Below, piece by piece: positions 1 to 13,117 of a stretch of 64,000 bases of DNA (its first letter is position 1; each line of letters opens with the position of its first letter). The stretch spans positions 5,739,707 through 5,803,706 of the forward strand of contig NW_003101681.1 in assembly GCF_000003855.2 (NCBI RefSeq), written 5' to 3'. The notes under the pieces were generated by a model, which did not search any database, was not told the DNA's origin, and was given only the letters and a program-made list of their open reading frames with translations. Origin of the DNA: Blastomyces gilchristii SLH14081 (taxonomy: Eukaryota > Ascomycota > Eurotiomycetes > Onygenales > Ajellomycetaceae). Both the position numbers and the translations under genes were made by a program.

Positions 1-1593
1 GATTTCATCAGTTCCATTAATCAATTAAGATTAATATATTAATAGATGATTGAAAGAATCATATGAAACAGAAAGTTTTATTCATAAATAAAAGCATATG
101 AATCAGTGTTATAAACATCTGATAATATTATGAAACATCTTGATATTCTGTTTCAAGACACTGCTATGCAACAGAAAGTATTAAATTGATTATAGAGTAT
201 CTAACAGAGAAACACTTCTCTTATAACATTTATTTCTGATTTCAATATTAAGATTCTAGAAGCAGATGATCAATCTTGAAAGAATTGAATAAAGATTAGC
301 ATGCTTAAGAAGACATTGACTTTTAAACTCTTACAGACTCTTATAAGTGTAGATAAAGATCAGACTTATAAAGACTTCTGCACACAGCTCTGAATATTGA
401 ATAATCATCTTATCAAGCTCAAGAGTATACAGAACAGTGACAGAAGATGTTACATCTCAGTTACTTATATATCTATGCTGAAGAGAAGTAACAGCAATGA
501 TGTAAATGCTATGAACTGAATAAATTCAAATGTCTATGCATAAGCAAGAGTTTTCACTGTTTAAACAGGCTTTCAAGTTTCTGAAATCACTTCTGAAGAA
601 GTCACTGATCAATATCAATGTAAAGTATGCATTAACTGTAACTGATCAGAACACATTGCTTTCAACTGCTGATTAATCTATGTATCTTCATACTTAAGAG
701 AAAGATCAGTGTCTTCTTATTCAAAGAATGAATCAGCATCTGTCTGTGTTAACTATATTACATTAGAGAAAGATTCAGAAGATAACTATGAGAATGTCTC
801 AGTGAAACAGAGAAAAGATTAGCTTGTGTTCAAATTTATAAACAGAAGCTTGAAGAGATTGAATGATAACAATTTAAAGAGAAGATGATAATGAATGCAA
901 TTCTTGTATCTACTGTGATTGATAATATGTATAATATGAAAGCCATGATAGACAGCAGTCTATGTCACTATACAATGATAAAATCTTCAGTTATGAGATA
1001 TTATAATCTTCAGCATATCTTCTTATCAAAACCCTGACTTCTCACAGAATTTGATGATTTAAAAGACATTTGTATTCATTACATGGTGAAGCTAATCATA
1101 GATGTGAAAGAATATCAATGTGAAGACACCTACACATATAAAGTTGATAATCTTGATTACAATCTTATTATAGAACTTGCCTGACTATCTGAATAAGATA
1201 TCTTATTAAATACTTGAAACAGAAGCTTGATATTCTCTAACAATGATAGAGTTCATGAAGATGACATTCATAAGACTATGAATCTGACACAGATCTCTGT
1301 CAACGCGTATGAAATACTCTGAAAAAGAAGTCATCAGTAGCAGAATCATGTGACAATCTATTTCATCAGTCTGGCCAATATTAAAAAGGCTCTAGAAAAG
1401 TTATCTCATGTTATAAAAATAGATTCTTGTACAAAACTCTCTCAATAATATCATGAATATCTAGATATCTTTTAATAAGATAATATTACAAATATACTCA
1501 TCTTATAAGATTCTGGAGTGAATCACAGTATCAAGTTAGAGAAGAAGAATGATAAGAATTCTGAACTGTCATGAGACTCTCTTTACAACATGT
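1..1593 (+). pseudogene. Gypsy I gag-protease remnant, left edge open
   Basis: This is the gag and aspartic protease part of a Ty3/Gypsy element, heavily mutated and full of stops. It aligns along its length with 17050-18640 of Gypsy II, so about 0.9 kb (5' LTR and gag start) lies outside the window. Around 620-665 a CCHC zinc knuckle can be followed (the better copy at 17655-17705 reads C-I-N-C-N-stop-S-E-H-I-A-F-N-C). Around 940-980 is the protease motif, reading roughly MIDSSLCHY where the other copy keeps the DSG triad. The sequence continues at 9947 after the minus-strand element. Non-functional. Confidence 0.85.
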
Positions 1594-2126
1594 TGTAACG
1601 TGGCGGAACCGAAGCGGTGGCTAGTCGGCGGTGTCACATAGAAGTAGTTGTTTGAGAAGCTGTATGAGTGGGCTTGACTATCTTGCTTGAATAGTGAGCT
1701 TGTAGGCTACAGGGTTACTGCGAGGATATCACAGATATGGTACTTAGTATACTAAGAAGATTGTATGAGACACGCAGTAACTCTTGTATATCTTTCAGTA
1801 GAAAAAAAATGAATTGCTGGCTCCTTTGATCAGGAGCCAGCATCTAGCTATTCTATATAGACAATGGGTGGATACCCTCCTCCCATTCCATGAGTGAGGA
1901 TAGCCGGAGCGATACCTCAGCGGCGCCTCACTGCCAAGGAAGAGTAATCTGCTGACCTTGTATAGAAGCGGGGTTCTCATATCCATCAATCGGATCTTCC
2001 TATGATATATCCGAATGATGTCATAGGGTGGTTGGAAACCGGTTCGGACGGGATGGAATCATCCGCATGGGATCGATGGGCCGTGTGGAACCGCAACGGG
2101 GCCTTGGCGCGGCCGGGAGCGTGACA
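1594..2126 (-). repeat. 3' LTR of element X (lightly mutated)
   Basis: 533 bp, same length as the LTR at 9414-9946. Ends are TG..CA type. Much of it keeps GG, CC and CG dinucleotides that are lost in its partner, so the two LTRs have had very different mutation loads. Confidence 0.92.
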
Positions 2127-2149
2127 ATGCCCTCCCCTTTAAGGGCATA
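2127..2149 (-). other. Polypurine tract of element X
   Basis: On the minus strand this reads purine-rich (AAAGGGGAGGGCAT) directly before the TGTCACG start of the 3' LTR, the place where plus-strand priming occurs in LTR elements. A mutated second copy stands at 2670-2692 beside the extra LTR. Confidence 0.7.
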
Positions 2150-2669
2150 AACCGAAGCGGTGGCTAGTCGGCGGCGTCACGTAGGGGTAGTTGTTTGGGA
2201 AGCTGTATGAGTGAGCTTGACTATCTTGCTTGAATAGTGAGCTTGTAGGCTACAGGGTTACTGCAAGGATATCACAGATATGGTACTTAGTATACTAAGA
2301 AGATTGTATGAGATATGCAGTAACTCTCATATATCTTTCAGTAGAAAAAAAACAAATTGCTGGCTTCTTTGATCAGAAGTCAGCATCTAGCTATTCTATA
2401 TAGATAATGAGTGAATATTCTTCTCTCATTTCATGAGTAAGAATAGCTGAAGCAATACCTTAGCAGCATCTTACTATTAAGAAAGAGTAATCTGCTGACC
2501 TTGTATAGAAGCAGAGTTTTTATATTCATTAATCAGATCTTTCTATGATATATTTAAATAATGTTATAGAGTAATTGATAACTGGTTCAGATAGAATGAA
2601 ATCATTCACATAAAATTAATAAGCTGTGTGAAACTGTAACAGAGTCTTGATATAGCTGAGAGTGTGATA
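2150..2669 (-). repeat. Extra, 13-bp-shortened tandem LTR copy in element X
   Basis: 520 bp matching the LTR except that the terminal 13 bp (TGTAACGTGGCGG on the plus strand) are missing. It lies head to tail with the LTR at 1594-2126, separated only by the purine tract, and is followed at 2670-2692 by its own mutated purine tract. Mutation load rises from left to right across it. Confidence 0.85.
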
Positions 2670-2692
2670 ATACTCTTCTCTTTAAGAGTATA

Positions 2693-4880
2693 GTCTCTAT
2701 ACTCTTAAGATTACTGAAATAGAAATTATCTTTGTTATATAGTAACAGTTATCAACTGATTTAACAGTGTATATGCTGTGTATAATATAAAGAAATAGAT
2801 GAGTTTTTCTACTGACTGTGTAGATCTTTCTTTTCTCATCTTCATTTAAATCAAATGCATGATAAGTGAGTTCCTTATATATTAATTTAAAATGTGAAAA
2901 ATGTAGTTAATAAGTGACTTATAGATCTTTTATTATATTTTATTCTATATATAAAATTCTCTGTAAAAGTAATGTATTTTAGAGACAAAGCTAACAGTAG
3001 TGATAGAATTTTTTGAAAAGATTTTTCTTCTCTTATGACACATTTTTCTCTCTCTCTTCTCATCTGTAATAGTGAGTGTATGAGAGTATCATTCTTAAGA
3101 GATAATAAGAGACTTATTCTGATGTTTTCTAGTAAGTAATAAATGTCTTTGTGATGCAGTCACAGTCTCTGTAATTATTAAGAAAGTCAGATTGAAGACA
3201 GAGACAGCAGTGTCACTGAGCTGCAGAAGCACTGCTTTTATTATTATATCTTCTTCTTCTTCTTCTTCTACTTCTCTTGTAACTGCAGTGATAGTTACTG
3301 TACTCTGCAGTGAGATGTCATTTCTTCTGCTGATCAGTTCATCTATATTCAGTTCTTCTTCTATCTCTCTTATCACTGTTATAACACTGTTTCTCTCTTC
3401 AGCTAACACAGTGATGTATGACTCTGTGTGATCATTCAGAGAGAAATCTGAAGAGAGCTTGATTTCAGAGATAGTGACTCTGAGAAGCTTAATCTATAGT
3501 TTCTCTTCTGTGACATGTCTGAGCCCTGCTCAGAATACTGCTGAGTTAAGTCTGCAGAATCTCATAGTTTCTTCATCTTCTCTCTGTGAAGAGACTCTGA
3601 TACAGTCTCTGATCAGCACTGTTACTTATCTGCACTGTACTAAGTAGTTGAAGAAGAGAGAGATTTTATATACTTATCTCTTCTCTCACTTCTATTATTT
3701 TCATTATATTTATAACAATAACTTCTATCTCTCTATAAGTATTACTTCACAGAAAGATATTATATCAGCTCTGATAAGAAGTCTAGATACTTAAGTAGTA
3801 CAGAGCAAGAGTCTCAGAACTTTAAGTATTAATAAATTCTATTAAGACTGAGAAGATTCTTCTTACTCATTTATAAAAGAAGATGAAAGTATGAATCTCT
3901 GAGATGAAAAAACATCTCAGATTGACTGATCTTAAGAAGAGATTAGTCAGTATTATTATTAAAAGTACTGTAAAAATCAATCACTGATTAAAGAGAATCT
4001 CACTTCAATTGAAACAGATAACTGAGATACTTTATAAATTATTAAGTTAATACTTTAAGTATTTTTTATACTTTTCTACAGCATGCTTCTCTGCAGTGCT
4101 GCAGTGCTAACTTCTTAGTAGATAAAGATATCAGTACTGAAGACTTCAACAGTGAAGAATAAGTTTAATAAAAGTGTAATTATTAATAAGTAGACTCTGA
4201 AGTTTCTCTCTTTTTACTTTTTCAGTGAGCTATAGTCTCATTAGAATAGCAGTGATCTGTGAGTCAATAATATTAATCTTTATTAATTTTAAATATCTCT
4301 TTTCTTTAACTGCTTCAGGAATTTTACACTTATATAGTCTTATTAAACTTCTAAAAACTCTTTGAGAGAAAATAGTAGAAGAGTGCTACAGAGTTAATAA
4401 GATATCAGCTCATGATTATAAGATTATCTCTAAAAAACTCTTTAAAAAAAATGAGAAGTTTTAAGTAGTATTTCTTATTCAATGTCTCTAATATATAATA
4501 GAGTAATCTTTACTAGCTGTTTTATAGCTTACAATCTCTTTCTCAGCATTTTTCAAATACTTAAACAATTTTTATAAATTCTCTGATAATAAATAATCTT
4601 CTTATTTAATAAGATATTAAAGCTTATTATAATATATTTACTTATTCAATATTTTCTTTATAAGATATTCAGTATCACTCTTAATTTTAATACTATTTAG
4701 CTGAGACAGCTTCACTCTGAAATGTTATTTATAAAACTTCAAATAGAAAATGTGAAAAATGAAATGAATTAATTTCAATTCTGAGAATAATTTCAACTTA
4801 TATATCTGCTTACTTATTACTCTTATTACTGAGAAAGATTCTAGTTATCACTCACTGAGCTTCTTACACAGTTTTATTAT
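2693..4880. other. Unassigned AT-rich 3' region of element X
   Basis: Lies between the integrase remnant and the LTRs of element X. Short open stretches exist on both strands at 3095-3431, one with a run of glutamates on the minus strand and serine runs on the plus strand, both produced by a TCT/AGA-rich tract near 3250-3275. I see no recognisable domain. It may be a decayed third ORF or a long 3' untranslated region. Confidence 0.4.
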
Positions 4881-4899
4881 CTTGATATTCTTTGCTAAA

Positions 4900-5620
4900 A
4901 GTAGTACTTAATTCTCTATTAAGAACTTTATTGAAAGATGTTTTCAATTATAGTATTTTATCTGCTACTTCTAAGCATAGTAAATGCTTTTCACTGTCTT
5001 CTTATAAATTTTATTTAAAAGTTTTAATCTCACTTTTACTTCTGATACTGAGAGATACTCTGTTCTCTATATCTATTCAATATTCTGACTATCTATTTCT
5101 CTCTTTGAAACATTGTCTGTGATGTCACTGAGTAATAAAGAATTATATTTATAATAAGTATAGAAAGAAGATATCTTTAAGATTACATTCTTTATATTGT
5201 TATATATGAATTCAGCAGTTAGAAGATGTTTAAGTCAATCATTCTAATAATATAAATAGAACACTTAAAGATACTATTCTAGTGTCTGATTCTAGTATTC
5301 AGTCTGATCATCTGTCTGTGAATGAAATGCAGTACTGAGAAGATGTCTTATCATAAGATAATAGTAAAAAGCTGATCAGTATTTACTGATAAAGAGAGAT
5401 TCTTAATCTATTATCAATGATTTCAAAGCACTATGATTACAAATGATAATATCTAAAAATAGATCAGTCAATTCAGAGGCTTTAATCTTTTTATAAATAG
5501 AGATATATCTAGTCATCTTTATAAAGTGATTAACAATGATTAAAATTGAGTTATATTCTTTAACTCTTGTTAACTTTAATAGATCAACTATGAAATTCAT
5601 TGATAGATTCTGTTATAAGC
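4900..5620 (-). pseudogene. Integrase remnant of element X
   Basis: The best part, 5403-5600 on the minus strand, reads MNFIVDLLKL, then YNSILIIVNHFIKMTRYI and later LTDLFLDIIICNHSALKSLI. This matches the start of the rve integrase core of Ty3/Gypsy elements (MDFITDLP, YDSILVVVDRFTKMARYIP, LADLF..I..HG.P.SII). The first catalytic Asp is probably the D of the FIVDLL motif; downstream sequence is broken by stops. D-to-N changes fit G-to-A mutation. Confidence 0.85.
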
Positions 5621-6899
5621 TCTTTAAAATAGGCAGTGATATTAACTCACTGTATTACTTATACTATAAGATCTTTATTCTTTAACAGATATTTTAAGTC
5701 TTAATATACTCTTTGATATCTGCTCAGAGCTTGTTTCAAATATATTTATATTTTAAAAGCTTCTCAGTCTTCTCTAATTCACAGTGTTCTGTATGAAGAT
5801 TATTATAATGAATTCTTAATAACTTCTAGTGCACTGTTCTGCTATAAGAGATGAAGACTGAATTATTCAGTAGTAGAAGTTCACATTCTTTTAGTTATTA
5901 ATAACTTGATTTCTTAGCAGTACTGCTCTGCTCAGAGTCTGTCTCTTTTAAGTTTAAACTGAATTCTTTCTTCTTTAACTTCTAAATTTAAGCTGTAGTA
6001 GAGATATCTCTCTTCTGTAACTTATTAATGACTTTTAAAAGTAGTCAGATTAAAAGATTATAGATTATTTCATTCTTTATCAATTCAATAATTGTAAGAT
6101 ATAATATAAGAAGCTTATAATCTTCAGTATCAGTTCTCTGCAGAGACTCAGATTTTCTTTCATCTTCTATACTGAGTTATACAGCTGTCTTATCAGTATT
6201 ATTTCTGAGGTTCAGAGAATCTTAACCCTCTACAGCTAGCTTCTTCTACAGTGATGACAGAGATTCTCTTATAGAATTCTTCTCTATATTAACAATATTA
6301 TAATCAGGCTGTTTAAACAGTATATCAGCAGAATTAAGCTAATCTGAATGATATCAGATATAGAAATCATACTCTGAAAGCAGCTTCACTCACCTGGCTT
6401 GACATTCTGTCAAGCTCTTTGTTGTTAAGAAGTAATGCAGATTTATATAATTAGTGAGAACTTACACTGAGTACTTACTACTCTGAAGATAATATTATCA
6501 GATCTTAAAGAATTTAATAATTATTAATATCTTCTAATTATGAGTATTATATCTTCTCTATATAAGTGATAACTTCTTGAAGAAGAAGATCACTGATCTT
6601 TATTCACAGTATTTTATAGACTTTATAAAAAAGTCTTCTCTCACAGATAATTCATTATCTATTTTCTCAGAGATGATTATTCTCTAATTCTTTCAATATT
6701 GAAAGATCTCTGATGTCAACTATAAAAAGATTTCACAGATCTTATTTCTGAATGCATCAGTCTCACACTAACTGAGTAAGTCAGAGTTAAAGTAATTCAG
6801 TATTATAATATCTGTAAAAGCTTGTTTCAATTCTGCAAACATCTGCACAGTGTCTTGAGTGAGAGTAAATAGTCTTATTTTTCTATCTTTCACACTTCT

Positions 6900-7620
6900 C
6901 TTTAACAGATCTGTAAGAGAGACAGTAATCTGTGAATATATATAGATGAATCATCTGTAGAAATTTATAAATTCTAGAAATATCTGCATCTCACAGTATG
7001 TTCACAGTGCTGATCAGTTCTCAATAATAGAGACTCAGCTTCTGTTCATTGAAATGCTGTTCATCTCAATAATATAATCTAAGAAATCAATCTTCTGTAT
7101 ATAGAATGAGTATTTTTCAGTGTTTATATAGACTTAATACTGTCTTAAGTAACTCAACACTTCTCAAACATGAGTATCATATTCTTTCTCTGATTTTGAG
7201 AAGATTAGAATGTTGTTCAGATATACTATGTAGAAGATGTTGACAAGGCTCTGCAGTGTCTTATTTATATAGGTCTGAAAGATGACTGAAGTATTACAAA
7301 GATTAAAAGATAAAACAAGATATTCAAAATTACTGTACTTAGTATGAAAAGCTGTTTTTCAAACATTGTCTTCATTAACTCTGATTCTATAATAGATATC
7401 TTATATATCAATCTTTGAGAACATCTTTACTTCAGATAATTAATCAATCATCTCATTAATTAATGATAATGAATAGTAATTCTTAACTGTCATCTTATTG
7501 AGACCTCTGTAGTCTATACATAGATGTAGTCTATCATTCTTCTTAGATATAAAGAGTATAGACATTTCTGCTGAACTCTTTAATAAGTATATTCAGTTCT
7601 TTAATTATGCTTCTTCAAGA
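6900..7620 (-). pseudogene. Reverse transcriptase remnant of element X
   Basis: On the minus strand near 7560-7490 the sequence reads ILFISKKNDRLHLCIDYRGL followed by NKMTVK, a classic Ty3/Gypsy RT block. Near 7225-7187 it reads YIVYLNNILIFS, the catalytic YLDDILIFS box with both Asp changed to Asn. RNase H should follow towards 6350 but is not clearly legible. Confidence 0.88.
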
Positions 7621-8179
7621 TATTTATACAGAATATTTAATTTCTTTACAGACAAGTTGTAAAGAGGTCTGTACAGTGCTGTTACATCATCTTTAAGATA
7701 AATTATATATTATATCTTGATATCAGAAAACTTCACTGCTTCTCTTTCTGAAAAGATATTCTTATAATCTGTAAAGAGACATTGTGTACATTCATCTTCA
7801 ATGATGAATACTGCTGTTAATCTTGCAGTAAGAGTGATAACTTCTTCATCTATTCTCAAGTCTTAATCATCTGCTACACAGTATATCAACTCTATCTTTT
7901 TCTCAAGATTCTTTTAATAAAACTCTTCAGATTTCTCTATCACTGTCTCTTCATTAGTGAGATGATACTGTCACATCTGAGTAACTCAGTTAATGAGAGG
8001 ATTGTTTTCTCTCAATCACAGAAGATCTAGAATAATATTCATATCTATGATATTAACTATATGAAGAAGCAGACTGCTCTTCTTAAAGGTTTTTTCTAAG
8101 TCTGTGATCACATACTTCACTTGAATTATGTCAAAATAGTGATATTTTATTTCATCAGTAAATTTCACATGATCTGATA

Positions 8180-9224
8180 GATCTATCTTCTTTCAATTCT
8201 TTATTAAAGAAAAGAAATAGAATATGAAGTTGATATCTATCTCAGAGTCAAGTAGACATCTTACTGATATCTTCTTATTTAGAGTATGTATTGTAATTGT
8301 AACATGAACTCAGAGATGTGAGAATTATCAATTCTTTATTTCTTTCTCTTCTTTATCTTTTATGAATACATTTGTCAGAAGAGGAGTTGATTTTGAGAAG
8401 ATATTTACTCAGTTTCTTCTCTTCTTCAGCTTCTTATAATCACTGATATAGTGTTCATCAGCTCTGCAGTTGAAATAGAGATCTTTATCAAATCTTTTTT
8501 AATATTTCTTTACAGTGAGTGAAGAATCAGAATACTTGAAATTCTTCTTTACTTTCTTCACACTGAAGTCATCACAGTACTGTTTAGATTCTATCATGAA
8601 TTACTTAGAAGAGATCTTATTAATCTTTTTCTCAGAGAATTGATTATTCAAATAGATTCAGAAAGTCAGATTGACAAGCTCAGTGTGATTAATTAATAAA
8701 CTCTGATATTATAATATCATTGTTCACACATTGTGAGTCAGCTTTATGAGATAAAGCTGTGTTTTTAATTGATTGAAATCATCAGTTAATTTCTTCTAAT
8801 ATTCTTCAAATCTTGCATTGAAATCAGAAGAATTCTTATTATCTTATTGATATAATAAGTTGAATCACTGTATCACTGTGAAGTCACAGTTGCAGTGATC
8901 TTCAATTTAGTTCAGTAGAAAGTTCTTGAATTCTTCTCAAGTCATGATAGTATTGATACACTCAAGCTTTCTCTTCTTGATAGCTCAAGTAATCACAGAG
9001 ATGTCTTCAAGAAGGTTGACAGTGTATATTACTTATATCTCATGAGTATTATACTGGCTCAGATTAAGGTGGAATTTCTGTTCAAGAGTACAGATAAAGC
9101 TGTGAAATTCAGATAATATATTTCTCTTATATCTTGAAGAATCTCTGATCTTAATCTCTCTATTCTCATGATAGATGTAGGTATGTAGAGGCTGTGACAG
9201 TGGTAGAGCAGTTGAAGAACTCAT
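8180..9224 (-). pseudogene. Gag and protease remnant of element X
   Basis: Gag begins around 9224 (MSSSTALPLSQ) and continues for about 60 open residues. A zinc knuckle is visible near 8490-8445, read as YFNCRADEHYISDYKK, where the CX2CX4HX4C pattern has lost Cys residues by mutation. The protease active site is near 8255-8230, read LLDSEIDINF from an ancestral DSGAEINF-type motif. Order gag-protease-RT-integrase is the Ty3/Gypsy order. Confidence 0.8.
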
Positions 9225-9413
9225 GTCAAAATATGCAGCAGATTCAGAAATCTCAGATTTCTGTCAGAGTAGAGATGTACACACTCTAGAGAATAATATG
9301 AAGTTTTTCTCAGAGAGTGAGATTGAGTCAGTCTCAGTGCAGATGCATAAGGTCATATCAGTCTATTAAAGCTCAACTGATTCAAACTTATAATCAGGTT
9401 AAGTGATTTGAAT

Positions 9414-9946
9414 TGTAACATAATGAAACTGAAGCAGTGACTAGTCACCAGCATTATATAGAGATAGTTATTTGAAAAGTTATATAAGTGAGCTTGACTA
9501 TCTTGCTTGAATAGTGAGCTCATAGACTACAGAATTACTGTGAGAATATCACAGATATAGTACTTAGTATACTAAGAAGATTGTATAAGATATACAGTAA
9601 CTCTTGTATATCTTTCAGTAGAAAAAAAATGAATTACTGACTTCTTTGATTGAGAGTTAGTATCTAGCTATTCTATATAGACAATGAGTGAATACTCTTC
9701 TCTCATTTCATGAGTGAGAATAGCTGAAGTGATATCTCAGCAGTGTCTCACTATCAAGAAAGAGTAATCTGCTGATCTTGTATAGAAGCAGTGTTCTCAT
9801 ATTCATCAATCAGATCTTTCTATGATATATCCGAATGATATCATAGAGTGGTTGAAAACCGGTTCAGACAGGATGGAATCATCGGCATGGAATCAATGAG
9901 CCGTGTGGAACCGCAACGGGGCCTTGGCGCGGCCGGGAGCGTGACA
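9414..9946 (-). repeat. 5' LTR of element X
   Basis: 533 bp, partner of 1594-2126. Plus-strand bases 9414-9830 are heavily mutated, but the last ~115 bp (about 9830-9946) keep long GC-rich stretches such as CGCAACGGGGCC. Flanked on the right by the duplication CATGT. Confidence 0.92.
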
Positions 9947-12809
9947 CATGTCTCAAGATAAACTCCTTCTTCTTTGAAAGACACTCAATGATCTATTGAA
10001 TAAAGAATTCATATGTGTTAGTAATTCTTTTACTGCAGTCTCTATTCTCTTTGTAAAGAAACCAGATAAAGAACTTCAGTTCTGTATGAACTATCAAGAA
10101 CTGAACAGAATAATAAAGAAAGACTGCTATCTGCTATCTCTTATTAATAAAACTCTAGCTTACATTGACCAAGCTCAATGATTTATAAAACTAGATGTTA
10201 TTACTGTATTTTATAAGATCTGCATTACTGAAGAAGATAAGTAGCTTACAGTATTCTGAACATGATATGATCTCTTTGAATGAATAGTTACTCTCTTCAG
10301 ACTGACTAATATCTTTAGTACATTTCAGAAGTATATCAACTGAGCACTCTGAGATTTTCTTAATAAATTTATATCTGCATATCTTGATGACATTCTCATT
10401 TTCACTAATGAATTCAGAAAAGAATATCAAGAACATGTACAAAGAATATTACAATGATTATAAGAAGCAGAACTATCAATAGATATTGACAAGTGTGACT
10501 TCAAAGTCAAGAGTATCAAATATCTAGGTTTTATCATAGAAGCTGATAAGGGAATTTGAATGAATTCTGAGAAAGTCTTCATCATTCTTGAATGAGAAGC
10601 TTCATATACTGTGAAAGATGTATAAAGCTTCATCAGATTTACTAACTTCTATCAGTAATTTATATGAAACTTCTCAGATATTATGAGATTACTTACAGAA
10701 CTTATTAAGAAAAACTCAGTATTTCAGTGATCAGTGAATGCTGAAGCTGTATTTATATAGATAAAGAAGATATTCATCAACATCTCTCTGCTAGTAATAT
10801 TTAACTCTGATTATGAAACAGTTGTTGAAGCTGACTTCTCTGACTATATTACAGAGAGAGCTATATTACAATATAATAATGAAGATGTCTTACAATTATA
10901 CATCTTTATATCTAAGAAATTGAGTCCTGCTGAATATAACTATGAGATCTATGATAAAAAACTTCTTGTGATTATACACTGTCTAGAAGAATAAGACTCT
11001 GAACTCTGAAGTGTCTCTGAATTTGAGATAATCACAGATTATAAGAATCTCAAGTACTTCATAACTATCTGTAAACTCACTGAATGACAGATGTGATGAT
11101 CTGAGTTCTTAAACTGCTTTCATTTTACAATACACTATCATTCTGGCAGTCAGAACTTGATGACAGATGCCCTCTCATGACAAGAGCAAGATATATCATT
11201 CAATGTAACAGATACTTGCTGAATGAACTGAGAGCATCAGCTCTTGAACCTGAAGATACTAGTTGATTACAATGAGACTACTCATGACACTATATACACT
11301 TCATCAGTCAGAACATTCTTTAGATCTACACTGAATAAATTGTGACATATAACAGCTTAAACTGATAAACTTCTTCAAGTACTCACTGAAGCAGTATATC
11401 AAGAAACACTCTGATTTTCCTCAGAACTATGTATAAGAACTGATATCTCAGAATATTCAATTGATGATAATAACACTCTATGATTCTGTGAACAACACTG
11501 AGTCTCTCACTCTGAACTCTTATGCACTCAGATAATATAAGAGATGCATGATTCACTTATAACTGATTATTCAGACTGTGAATAACTGTATAAAATGATC
11601 TCTCAAGAGTTCTACTGGCCTGAGATATTAAACAGCATCAGATACTTTGTCTGAAACTATAACTATTGTTCTTCTATTATCTTATAAAAGCACTGTAAAA
11701 AATATCTGCTGAAACTGCTCAATATTTCTGATAGAATCTGATAAGATATAATAATTAACTTTACTATTGATCTCTCTAAGAGTAAGAGTTGTAGAAACAT
11801 TCTGATTATTATGAATTGATGAAGCAAAGATATAATATTGAAATCTTGTAATAAGATGAATACTGAAAAAGTTACTGAAGCTTTTCTACAGAGCCTGTTC
11901 TATCAAATATATGAATTACTGAGATTAATAGTATCAGATTAAGACTGTCAATTCATGAGTGCTCTCTGAACAAGAATCTGTCAAGTTCTTAAGATTACAC
12001 ACTGTCTGTCAACTATCTATCACTCTGAGACTGATAGTGTATCAGAACAGATAATTCAGATTATAAAGAACTATCTCTATAAGTTCTGCAATTATCTATA
12101 AGATGATTGACATGACCTGCTTCTACACACAGAGATTGCTATCAATGAATGAGATACTGTTTCAATAGATATAAGCCTGTTCTTTCTTACACATGATTAT
12201 CATATAAAAGTGTTGAATCTTCTAGAGATCACACAGTTCACACTGAACCTCTACAGTTCAATTCAGATCACTGATAATATAGTAATAAAGCTCTGAGACA
12301 TCTGTGACTGAGCAGAAGTCTCAATAACAGTCATGAAATAAGACTAAGAGAATTAAATCAATGTTCACTGAGATTTCACTGAACAATATAAGATAGAAGA
12401 TCTGATATAGTTGAATCTTAAGAACATATGAACTACATGTTCATCTTGTATGCTATATTATCACTACATCAGATATAAAGTAATAGAAGTTCTAGATAGT
12501 CATAACTACTGTCTTGACACATTATCAGAGATTTATAATATATTTTATACAAGTTTGCTTCACTGCATTGTCACTGATTCATTCTCTTCTCAACTGACTT
12601 TCAACTGACAATCACCAGAGATCATAGAAGAAGATAATGAGCTTGAGTGAGAGATTAAAAATATTCTCAATGAGAGATCACACAGCTGTGACTGATAATA
12701 TCTTATGAAATGAGTCAGCTATGATCAACTGATCTGAACTCTGAGTTCTGTATTATCTGAAACAGCAGTTCTTGACTGATAAGAACTGCTTCTGAAAAGA
12801 AGAAACTAA
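9947..12809 (+). pseudogene. Gypsy I RT - RNase H - integrase - chromodomain remnant
   Basis: Continuation of the element that begins at the left edge. The RT reads ILFVKKPDKELQFCMNYQEL near 10040-10105 and has the catalytic box as YLDDILIF near 10380. RNase H follows (IEADFSDY type motif near 10830). The integrase has a zinc-binding tail and core between 11550 and 12200. Near 12690 the sequence reads YLMK, stop, VSYDQL, the mutated YLVKWVGYDQ of a C-terminal chromodomain, so this is a chromovirus. In-frame stops are mostly TGA replacing Trp (TGG) or Arg (CGA). Confidence 0.88.
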
Positions 12810-13117
12810 TGTGACAGGCTGCGCCTGATCAATTATATAGACTATTTTATTACACTTCACAGATTTCAACTGCTTCATTCTTGAACATATACACTCTGAT
12901 TCTCAGTCATTCTCAATCATCAATTCTCAGCTGCTATGAACATGTGTATATTCTACTACCCCGAAGCTCCACCGCGTACACCATCACATACGCGTATAAA
13001 TATTCATCTCAATTGCTGATTCTCACACTTTCTCTTTCTTTCCTTCTCTAACATTTTTATCTTTGTTACATAAGATCTATAATATTATACTGATCTATTC
13101 GGCGTAAGCCTCTTACA
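12810..13117 (+). repeat. 3' LTR of Gypsy I
   Basis: 308 bp, TGTGACAGGCTGCGCC ... GCCTCTTACA, preceded by a purine tract AAAAGAAGAAACTAA. The same LTR family occurs at 14014-14333, 16159-16466 and 29712-30041. Confidence 0.92.

Larger units (their letters stand above)
1594..9946 (-). mobile_element. Complete but decayed Ty3/Gypsy element (element X), minus strand
   Basis: The element is bounded by two 533-bp LTRs (1594-2126 and 9414-9946) that on the minus strand begin TGTCACGCTCCC and end GTTACA. It is flanked by the 5-bp direct duplication CATGT (1589-1593, 9947-9951), and the flanks join to a continuous Gypsy I sequence, confirmed by Gypsy II near 18630, which lacks the insert. Coding remnants run gag, protease, RT, RNase H, integrase from right to left. 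A purine tract lies beside the left LTR, as expected for the 3' end on the minus strand. The interior is strongly AT-enriched and stop-ridden; the outer LTR ends are nearly unmutated. About 2 kb between integrase and the 3' LTR is unexplained. Confidence 0.9.

Noticed and set aside
3095..3431. Overlapping open stretches on both strands with Glu or Ser runs
   Set aside because: They arise from a TCT/AGA-rich low-complexity tract inside a decayed element; no domain, both strands open equally.
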